Positions 55,566-64,000 of a DNA stretch of 64,000 nt are shown piece by piece. Both the position numbers and the translations under genes were made by a program. The notes beneath the pieces were generated by a model, which worked only from the letters and a program-made list of their open reading frames with translations, had not been told where the DNA came from and searched no databases. The stretch comes from Impatiens glandulifera. Its lineage: Eukaryota > Streptophyta > Magnoliopsida > Ericales > Balsaminaceae. The DNA lies in NCBI RefSeq assembly GCF_907164915.1, contig NC_061870.1, positions 4,740,273-4,804,272 on the forward strand, in the 5' to 3' direction. Numbering within the stretch: the first letter of the stretch is position 1; every line of letters begins with the position of its first letter.

Positions 55566-56799
55566 TTTTAGGTTTTTTATATTATTAGAATTATATTATT
55601 AATAATAGAAGTTAATTAATTTTGGGTTAGTATTATTTTGAATTAAATTTAATTTTAGGTTAGATTTGGATTTTGTATGAATGAATTAGATTTTAGGTTA
55701 GAATTGGATTATGTTTGAATGAATTAGATTTTAGGTTAGAATTGGATTATGTTTGAAAGAATTGGATTTTAGGTATGAATTGAATTGTTTGAATTATGTA
55801 TGATTGAAACAATGTTGGATTAGATTAGATTTTAGGTTAAAATTGGATTATGTTTGAATGAATTGGATTTTAGGTATGAATTAAATTGTTTGAATTATGT
55901 ATGATTGAAATAATGTTGGAATATATTTGAATTTAGGTTAGAATTGCTATATGTTTGAATGAATTGGATTTTAGGTATGAATTGAATTCATTGAATTATG
56001 TATGATTAAATAATGTTGGATTATATTTGATTTTAGGTTAGAATAGGATTGTTTAAGTACATATATTTGAATAATGTATTCCTTTTAGATCATAGATTAT
56101 GAAGATAAGAGAAATGTAATTTAGCCTAATATAGATAATGTTAAGTAAATAATAATGCGGGTTGTTTTCCATCTTATTAGAAAGATGGAAGTACCCGATA
56201 AAATTTGGATGACCTTACATCGAGATCATCTAGATTACGAGGAAGGTGTTGACAAATTCCTCGAGTTTGCATTTAGGAGTACAAGACGACAAACAGTGAA
56301 ATTTCCTTGCGTGAAATTCTTGAACACGACGTGTATTTCCATAGAAGATGTGAAGACTCACCTCATCATTTATGGAATAAATCTTCATTACAAATTCTGG
56401 TATTTTCATGGAGAAAAAAGATTTACTACTAACGTGATTAATGATGATGATGATGATGATGATGATCTTGATGACTTGGATGATGATGATGGTCAATCGG
56501 AGGATGTCGTGCCAGAATTCAACGATCCTAGAACGGAGATGAATAATACAATCAATAAAGAGGTCAATGAAGAACGTTATATGCACAAAATCATCAGCAC
56601 TACTAAAACTACTTCACATAAAGAATGTCGATCAATGGATAAATGCTTCGTTCGATATGTTGTTGTGTCTTCTTAAAGACTACATATTACCAATGGACGC
56701 TCAATTGCCAAACTCCTACTACAAATGTAAAAATTCATTACAAATATTGGTCTTAAGTATGAGAAGATAGATGCATGTAAACATAATTGTATTCTATTT

Positions 56800-58293
56800 T
56801 GTGATAGGATCGGCGTAATCGATAGAGACGGAGGTCTGGATATTGATGACGACTTCGGAAAAACGATTTGATAGAAATCATGTTAAGGATTTTAATCACT
56901 TTCTATTTTGCGCAAACTTTTGCAAACTCTTGAACGATTCAAGTGCGGAAATGTTTGCTTGAGTTTGAAGCTATGAACCAAGAATGAAAAGATGACAGAA
57001 CGAAACAACACATCAATTTGTTTATGGATGTTCGGAGTTAACTCTCCTACGTCACCCCTTCTTCCAACCATCGGAAGGATTTACTAAGCTTTCAACGAAT
57101 CAAATACAATCGCACTACTAGCTCACTGTTGAACAGAACATACTCTGTTCAACTTACAATATGAAGAATATCACTCAACTAATACAGTGCTTTGATTCTA
57201 ACTCTCTCTCTCTCTTGATTAACACACAGTAAAAGCAAGAAAGTAGCTGACAGATAAGGTAGAATAATTTGAGTATCGATAGATCGATGATTCTTCCGTT
57301 GTCCTTGAGGATCTTTAAATAGGAGCAGGTACCAACGGTTGAATCTTCATAATGACACGTGGAGAGCTTCTATCGGAACGCCTCCATAGTACACATCAGA
57401 CTCTGAGCACTAAGATCGTGGCAGTACGAATCTGGTAGTGCGCCAAATATTCTTCAAGGATATTCCTGCAAAAACAAGTAGTGGGAAGAATATTTGCTTA
57501 CGTGGAATTAATCAATTGGTTGCAACTGGCTGTCGTACTGATCTTCACTAGAAAGTGGAGTAGTAGTAGCGTACAACTAATTGATCGTGGGTAGACAGAC
57601 GGGTGCTAGCTTCAAGCAACTGTTTAAGCCTAGCATTAGACGTATTTCACTTAGATGACCTCGTCTAATGAAATTAGACGCCCCCGTCTAATGACATCAT
57701 CCATTAGACCACCTGGTCTAATGGGATTAGACTTCACGTCTAATTACAATTCACTTCAAACTAATCTGAAGGAGTTAGACTACAGGTCTAACTTCCATTA
57801 GTTAGATTGCACGTCTAACTCGTATATCCTTTCAGACTAATCTGAAGGAGTTAGACTACACGTCTAACTCTCACTAGAGACTACACGTCTAACTCCGCTA
57901 GTTTCACTACATGTCTAACTCCGCTAGTTAGACTGCACGTCTAACTCCGCTAGTTAGACTGCACGTCTAACTCCGCTAGTTAGACTGCACGTCTAAATCT
58001 CACTAGTTAGACTGCACGTCTAACTCCGCTAGTTAAACTGCACGTCTAACTCCGCTAGTTAGACTGCACGTCTAACTCCGCTAGTTAGACTGCATGTCTA
58101 ACTCTCACTAGTTAGACTGCACGTCTAACTCTCACTAGTTAGACTGCACTTCTAACTCCGTGCATCTAATGCCAAATCGGTCTAATGAATCTCATTAAGA
58201 CCAAGTCTAATATAACCTGTTTTTGATACACCTGCACCAAAAATAATTAGACGCATATATTGAGTTTTAACTATACATTCATCATCAAAATTC
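56800..58293 (-). mobile_element. Copia LTR (probably solo) inserted in tnp2, minus orientation
   Basis: On the plus strand it opens TGTGATAGGATCGGCG, the complement of the GATCC-type LTR ends of elements 1 and 2. It carries CTCCTACGTCACCCCTTC and TTTATGGATGTTCGGAG (57030-57070), the complement of their shared GGTGACGTAGGAG...CATCCATAAA block. No gag or pol is attached. The far boundary is uncertain: a TCATCATCAAAATTCC word near 58270-58290 resembles the start of such LTRs in inverse. The tnp2 frame resumes at about 58376. I did not find a matching 5-bp target duplication. Confidence 0.7.
57640..58185. repeat. 26-bp minisatellite of GTTAGACTGCACGTCTAAC hairpin units
   Basis: Within the LTR, about 10-12 units of CTAGTTAGACTGCACGTCTAAC followed by TCCG or TCTCA repeat between 57890 and 58165. 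Looser GTCTAAT/ATTAGAC units extend back to 57640. Each unit is a near-perfect inverted repeat (TTAGAC and GTCTAA around a 5-base loop). Confidence 0.85.
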
Positions 58294-61020
58294 CGATAGT
58301 CAAACTACTTTGACACTTAGTCAAAATAATTTGACCAAACATTATGGAAGGTTGACAAAAATGTAGAGTATTATAGAGTTTGCGGTCTTTTAAGATGGAA
58401 AGTCGACCAAAAAAGTGAGGCAGTTTGAAACAAGCAAAATGGGAAATTCATTCCAACTAAGGTGTTAAGATATTTCCCACTAATACTAAGACTACAAAGA
58501 CGATACATGTCCTCAAAAACGGCTCCAATGATGAGATGACATAAGGAAAGAAGAGTTGATAGTGATATATTGAGACATCCGACTAATTCATTAACTTGGA
58601 AAACGTTTGATGAATATTATAAAGATTTCGTGTCGAACTCTCGAAACGTAAAACTGGGTTTATCAAGTGATGGGTTTCAACCATTTTCTAATGGGAAAAA
58701 GTCATACAGTGTATGACCAGTTATTCTCGTTCATTATAATGTGTCACCCACTACTTGCATGGATTCTAGCAATTTCATTCTATCTGTGTTAATTCTAGGT
58801 CCAAAAAATCCGGGAGATGCAATTGACATATTTCTCCAGCCATTGATCGACGAGTTGACTGAACTGTGGAAAACTGTTATGAGAACGTTTGATGCACACG
58901 CCTCAAAATACTTTAACATACGAGCGACGTTGCTATGGATCATTAACGACTTTCCCGCGTACGCGAATTTGTTAGGCTGGAGTACAAAAGAGAAATTCGC
59001 TTGTCCTTGTTGTAACAATGACACAATATCTCTTCGATTAGTAAATGGTTCCAAACAATGTTACATGGGTCTCATACGCTTCCTTCCACCAAAGCACAAA
59101 TACAGAAGGGATAAAGAGTCGTTTGATGGTTGAACAAATTATAAAGAGCCCTCTAAATTGTTAACGGGGCAAGAAAGTTATGAGCAAGCACGAAACCTAG
59201 AAGACACAATTCTTATTACGGATCAAAGCAAGAAAACCAAGATATATCATGAAACGCGGGAAGACAATTGGAACAAACATAGCATTTTCTTCTGTTTGCC
59301 TTATTGGAAATCACTATTATTGAGACATAATTTGGATGTGATGCATATTGAGAAAAATATTTGTGATAGCGTGTTGGGAACAATAATGAATGTGAAAAAG
59401 AAGACTAAGGATGGTCTTAAAGACCGTAAAGACTTACAACTCTTAGGCATAAAACAATGGTTACATCCTATAAATGATGGAGGAGTGATTCATTATCTAG
59501 AAGAGCCTTTCACTTTGTCCTATGATCATAAAAAACGTGTTTGTAATTTCTTGAAAGATCTTAAGTTGCCTGATGGTTTTTGATGAAATATTGGAGGTTG
59601 TGTAAATTTGGAAGAGAAAAAGATTACGTGATTAAAGAGTCATGATTGTCACATTTTATTAGAATATCTTATTCCTTTAGCAACCCGTAGATTACTTCCA
59701 GATCATGTGTATAATGCTATAATAAATTTGTCCTGATTCTTTCGGTTGTTGTGCTCCAAAGAGTTGATTACAGTGGACATTGAAGAATTGTACATGGATA
59801 TTATAACGACACTTTACAAATTTGAAATGATATTTCCACCGTCACTCTTCGACATCATGATGCATCTCTCGTATCACTTGTCATATGAAGCTTTGCTTGG
59901 GGGACCTGTCCAATATCGATGGATGTATCCGTTTGAACATTACATGGGTACAATGAAAAGATATTTGTGGAATAAAAACCACCCCGAAGGCTCAATAAGC
60001 GAGAGTTATCTCGTAAATGAAAGTATTAGTTTATTTGTCAGGTATATGGAGGAAGAAGACCAAGAACATGCACAAACTGAAATCTCGGTCATTTCAATAT
60101 TTTCATCGTTGGAAGACCTATCCAACGAAAAAATATACAACTTGGATTATAGCGATCGAGTGACAGCTCATTCATACATTTTGAAAAATTGTCCCGAAGC
60201 ATAACCTTTTTACATGTAAGATTTATAGTACGTCTTATTAATTAACATTAAAGAGTATGTTATTTAATATTCGACCTATTTACAATGATTATATGCAGTA
60301 TTGCAATAACAATGAGTCCCGTGGAGAAACGTATGCCACCTATTTCAAGCATATAGTGAGTAGATTCAAAACCATATCTAATAACTTTATATTTATTTTA
60401 AGGATTAAATTTCGGAAATGTATATATATATATATAGGTCGCTAAATTAGTAGAAAATAACGACATATCAAGAGACCTCAAGATCTTAGGTGAATGTTTA
60501 AGTATGTACTCATGTATGTATGTTTGGTGTAAAGTAAACGGATACAAATTATGTACAGAAAAATACGACGAAGGTTTGACCACTCAAAATAGTGGAGTGG
60601 TTGTTGAAGGGTACAACGGGTCATATATTATGTCATACTACGGCGTTTTAACGGATATAATCCAAGTACAATACTTTTCTCACAAATGAGTTGTCTTATT
60701 CAAGTGTAAGTGGTTTGATACACACTCGGGGGAACTAAGAGTGAAAGTGGATAAATATGGCTTCGTAAGTATAAATGTAAATCGAATTTTGAAAACTCAA
60801 AGTTAAGACTCGTATATATTGGCGAGTCAAGAAAAACAAGTATTATACGCCCCTGATATGTCAGCACGACCTGGTTGGAAGACTGTGACAAAAATAAATC
60901 AGCGATTTACGAATATATAGTTCAGATTAATTATGTAGATTTTATGTTTTTACTTTATATTCATTTTTATTACTACTTTATTTCAATTATTCTACAATTT
61001 ATTAATGGTATACATTAAGG

Positions 61021-62725
61021 ATGTCTGAAGGTCCGAAAACTATTTGGAAGAGTATGAGGAAAACACCCAGCAAACTGTCTAGGCCATACCAAAACCTACT
61101 TGCATAGGCAGATCTCCTAAGGATCCGAGGAGAGTCTTCTAGAGCCACACCATTAGTCGTAGACCCGTTAGTTATTGCTACCCCAGTACATGATACACAT
61201 GACGAGGATGATGCTGAGGTTGAAGAGTTTATTGAGAGTACCATCAATGGGGGATGACGAGGAGGACCACGAGGAGGATGACGAGGAGGATCATGAGCAC
61301 CATTCCACTCCCGACCCATCATCGACAGGTAACATGTTTACACTTAGTTATTATTTGTATTGATTTACATCTAATTATGAATTTGATAATTTTGAAGAAT
61401 CTTCCGCTCGCAAGAGACAAGGAAAGAACAAGAATATCGCGCTATCTAGGAGGCCACCGGGGACAAAGATTACTCTAACTTTTAGAGAGGTAGATGGGAG
61501 GCCCGGAGGTGCCGACGATGGAAGAAAAATGTGGTCTAGACATTTGGGGTCGGTTGTGTGGGACCCCTCAGCTGTCTCACATAGTCCCCTGAAGTGGAAG
61601 GCATTAAGTGCTGACCAATTCGATTCACTTTGGCTTGCCATGACGGTAATCATTAATTAATTATACATTAATCATTTAATACTTTTTTTATAACATTTGA
61701 ATGATTTATTTTTCAGGATCCGTTCGAGTGTACTAATGGTTCTATTGATCAATATCTTGCGACCGGATTGGCAGACGCCAAACAAATATGGGATAGGTGG
61801 CGCTCGGATTTGAATAGGGATTATATCCGCATTCATCAAGGAGACGAGGCGGTGGTACTAGCCAATCCCCCACGAGACTACGATCGAGATGATTGGGAGT
61901 TCGTGTGTCAAAATCATTACTTCACGGATAAATTTAAGATACAGTTTCATAATTCAAATAAAATCTGATATCAATTATTCTAACTTCATTTTTTATTTCA
62001 AATACAGCAAAATAGTTGTACCAATGTTGTTAACAAGAATAAGCTGAAATTCCCACATCATACTGGAAGTAGACCGTTTTCTCAATTGGAGGAAGAGTTG
62101 GTATGTACATTATTCATTACTTTTAATAACTTAATATAAAGAATGTTATTAATTTTATAAATTATTTCTTTCAACATACGCTTGAAATAGCACGGCCCCC
62201 TCCGTCGTTGAAGTATTCAAAATGACTCGTACCCTAAAACCTACAAAAGAAAACCTAACCTTCGTCCCGGACAAAAGAGTGCAAGAGAAATGGTAAGTTA
62301 ATTGAATTTAAATAAATTACATAAAGCTAGCTTATTATTATAATAAAAATTTATTTCAAATGTTCAGGCGGAGATGGAGGAGGTAAGAAGCAATGAACCG
62401 GATATATCTGATTTCGACTTAACTTAAAGAGTGTTTGGACGCCAAAAGTATGGAGGTAATGATCGGTATGGGATTAGGCGTCCGACCCACAAACTTTCGA
62501 GAGGATCGTCGAAGTGACAACAATTCACAACAATCCACTAATCGGTTGTTTGAGGAAAATGAAAGATTGGCGATGAAAGTAGATGAATTAGAAAAGAGGG
62601 ATGAAGAAAGAACTCGAACGATTAATGAAATACAAGAGGAAAAGCTAGAAATGAGGACAAGAATGGAGAACTTTGAAATGTTTACGAAGCAATATCAACC
62701 ACCTCCCCCTCCCCCCACCAGCTAA
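61021..62725 (+). pseudogene. Ptta/En-Spm (Transposase_24) gene of the CACTA
   Basis: A multi-exon gene after tnp2. Exon 1 (61021-61328: MSEGPKTIWKSMRKTPSKLS, then acidic EEDHEEDDEEDHE) ends at ACAG/GTAAC. Exon 2, about 61397-61647 (SARKRQGKNKN, GTKITLTFREVDGRPGG, WKALSADQFDSLWLAMT). Exon 3 begins at 61717 (DPFECTNGSIDQYLATGLAD, IWDRWRSDLNRDYI, DRDDWEFVCQNHYFTDKF). Exon 4, near 62008-62100 (KLKFPHHTGSRPFSQLEEEL). Then a short LEIARPPPSLK exon with a frameshift, and the last exon 62368-62725 (AEMEEVRSNEPDISDFDL, a stop, GMGLGVRPTNF, coiled coil VDELEKRDEERTRTINEIQ, poly-Pro end). It is the family's DNA-binding accessory transposition protein. Stops and shifts make it inactive. Confidence 0.8.
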
Positions 62726-62939
62726 TTCTAGTACGTTTTGATTGGTTGTTTCGACTGATAACATGTTTATGAATGATTGAGTATGTTTTAATTCGAATGA
62801 TAACATGTTATTTGGATGATTGATTTGGTTTAGAATTTTGGAATGATCATGGTCATTTAGTTTATGAATGTTATTTGTATATATATTAGTTTGGGTGAAC
62901 AGGTTTTGGTTGCGCACAAAACAATCGGTCTATTTTGTA

Positions 62940-63640
62940 CATTTTATAGGGAAAAACTGAAAGTTAAATGGAAATCTTTCGATTTTTCTTGAAATGGAAA
63001 AACCGAGAGTTTTCCATATACCTCTCGGGTTTATTTAAAAAGGAAAAACCAAGAGTTATATGGAAAGATTTCAGTTTTTCTTGAAAGGGAAAAACCGAGA
63101 GTTTTTCATATACCTCTCGGGTTTATCTAAAAAGGAAAAAACCGAGAGTTATATTGAAAGCTTTCTGTTTTTCTTGAAAGAGAAAAACCGAAAGTTTTTA
63201 TATACCTCTCGGGTTTATTTGAAAAGGAAAAACCGAGAGTTGTATGGAAATCTTTCAATTTTTCTTTAAAGGAAAAACCGAGAGTTAATTGGAAAACTTT
63301 CGGTTTTTCTTGAAGGGAAAAACCGAGAGATTTCTATATACCTCTCAGGTGTTTTTGAAAAGGAAAACCGAGAGTTAATTGGAAAGCTTTTGGTTTTTCT
63401 TGAAAAGGAAAACCAAGAGTTATATGGAAAACTCTCGGTTTTTCTTATTCAAGAAAAACCGAAAGCTTTCCAATTATCTCTCGGTTTTTATCTCTAGTAT
63501 CTAAACCGAAAAATCTACGATATCTCTCGGTAAACACCTAATTATATTTACCAAAAGTGCCAATACCGACGAATAGCGAGAGTTACTCAAACCTTCGGTA
63601 TTAGGTCATTACCGAGAGTTTTTACTCTCGGTTTTGACCC
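62940..63640. repeat. CACTA subterminal repeats, right end of the long unit
   Basis: AAAACCGAGAGTTATATGGAA and complementary CTCTCGGGTTTAT/CTTTCGGTTTTTCTT words alternate about every 60 bp, ending in ACTCTCGGTTTTGACCC just before the terminus. The same design as 33395-34085. Confidence 0.8.
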
Positions 63641-63689
63641 ATTTTTCACCAGTGTACTTTAAGATGATCATAAGAGTCATTTTAACACT

Positions 63690-64000
63690 TCAAACATGGT
63701 TTGGAACATCCAAGTTCAAAGGAAAACATGGTGTGAGATTTAACACATATACCACTGTACTCAATGCTTCACCCCAAAAGTATTTTGGCAACTTTGCTTG
63801 TGAAAGCACACATCTCGCTCTTTCCACTAGTGCCCTATTCATTCTTTCAGTCAACCCATTTAATTGTGGTATTTTCCGAGGCGTTTTTTTGGTGACGAAT
63901 ACCCTATTGTCGACAATACTCATCAAAAGGATTAATGTACTCTTCCGGTATTTGTTCGAATACATTTCACCTTCTTTCAGTTTCCCTCTCAACTAAGGCT
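63690..64000 (-). pseudogene. Copia integrase fragment (third family), cut by window edge
   Basis: On the minus strand a frame reads RKIPQLNGLTERMNRALVER and ARCVLSQAKLPKYFWGEAL, then TVVYVLNLTPCFPLNLDVP, the end of a Copia integrase core with its catalytic Glu in LTERMNR. Immediately upstream, MYSNKYRKSTLILLMSIVDNR is not integrase-like, so even this piece is rearranged or frameshifted. The wording differs from elements 1 and 2 ([10 protein letters not shown]), so it is another Copia lineage. It adjoins the CACTA end, which may have inserted into it. Confidence 0.75.

Larger units (their letters stand above)
56155..60905 (+). pseudogene. tnp2-type CACTA transposase, decayed and split by an LTR
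   Basis: The N-terminal Transpos_assoc region (VPDKIWMTLHRDHLDYEEGV, KFLEFAF, HLIIYGINLHYKFWYFHGE) is followed by an acidic Asp tract and LLHIKNVDQWINASFDMLLCL, LPNSYYKCK. Coding stops at 56800 at the inserted LTR and resumes near 58376 (RVCGLLRWKVDQKSEA). The tnp2 core then follows: TWKTFDEYYKDF, LGLSSDGFQPFSNGKKSYS, GPKNPGDAIDIFLQPL, DFPAYANLLGWSTKEKFACP, LLRHNLDVMHIEKNICDSVL, DIMMHLSYHL, PVQYRWMYPFEHYMGTMKRY. Last comes the C-terminal DUF4216-like part (LTTQNSGVVVEGYNG, VKWFDTHSG-like). Several stops (e.g. 59131, 59581) and frameshifts are present. In intact relatives this enzyme binds and cuts the CACTA ends. Confidence 0.9.
51555..63654 (+). mobile_element. CACTA (En/Spm) composite region, 12.1 kb, TAC target duplication
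   Basis: The left end CACTAGTAAAAAAAG at 51555 and inverted right end CACTGGTGAAAAATGG at 63654 match at 11 of the first 13 positions. TAC lies just outside on both sides (51552-51554, 63655-63657); CACTA elements make 3-bp duplications. Inside are two units of one family: a short deletion-type unit (about 51555-54260) with only a coiled-coil ORF, and a long unit (about 54260-63654) with tnp2 and Ptta genes. A Copia LTR interrupts tnp2. With 3 bp the duplication could be chance, so two abutting elements remain possible. Confidence 0.65.

Noticed and set aside
56230..56586. 118-aa minus-strand frame opposite the tnp2 N-terminus
   Set aside because: Exact antisense of the Transpos_assoc region. 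The Ile/His runs arise from the Asp tract on the coding strand.

Overview
The window is nuclear DNA from a flowering plant, almost certainly a eudicot. It is AT-rich, shows plant-type introns, and is packed with nested transposable elements of plant families. I see one ordinary host gene, a three-exon pectate lyase of the pollen LAT56/LAT59 type on the minus strand (25117-26653). Nearly everything else is mobile DNA or decayed fragments of it. I recall proteins similar to the accessory ORFs of the second Copia element as hypothetical proteins in asterid (Lamiales) genomes. That is memory, not a search, so the species is left open.

Layout. 1-6400: decayed Ty3/gypsy LTR-type DNA with a 1.07-kb direct repeat and 49-bp and 60-bp tandem repeats. 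6405-7628: a segment (copy A) repeated at 20755-24720 (copy B). 7629-13646: a Sirevirus-like Ty1/copia element (5' LTR, gag, pol) that enters copy A and is cut by a 100-N assembly gap. 13747-20530: a large Mutator-like region with a decayed FAR1-type transposase, a captured BRCA1-like BRCT gene fragment with introns, and a tandemly amplified right terminal region. 21397-24034: a foldback MULE with TIRs of about 700-800 bp and a perfect 8-bp target duplication, interrupting copy B. 27028-28135: a smaller TIR element. 28192-28888: a PIF/Harbinger-type MITE. 29597-30746: a 5'-truncated LINE with a 15-bp target duplication. 31260-36012: a third MULE, holding a captured fragment of the transcription elongation factor ELOF1 and a piece of a CACTA element. 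36315-49850: a complete 13.5-kb Copia element with 1241-bp LTRs. 50064-51554: an inverted CACTA fragment. 51555-63654: a composite CACTA (En/Spm) region with tnp2 and Ptta-type genes, split by a Copia LTR. 63690-63992: a Copia integrase fragment at the edge.

Most notable. The 13.5-kb Copia element carries three paralogous accessory genes between RNase H and the 3' LTR. Each has its own TATA-like box 70-120 bp before its ATG, and the last encodes an 864-codon protein with a long coiled-coil tail. The second theme is repeated capture of host gene pieces by MULEs: BRCA1-type BRCT, ELOF1, and an Arg/Glu/Lys-rich exon. Third, the two Copia copies share a 14-nt gag/pol overlap with pol in the +1 frame, and both carry a stop at the same gag codon. 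All element genes carry stops or frameshifts except accessory ORF B, so they are mostly inactive as they stand.
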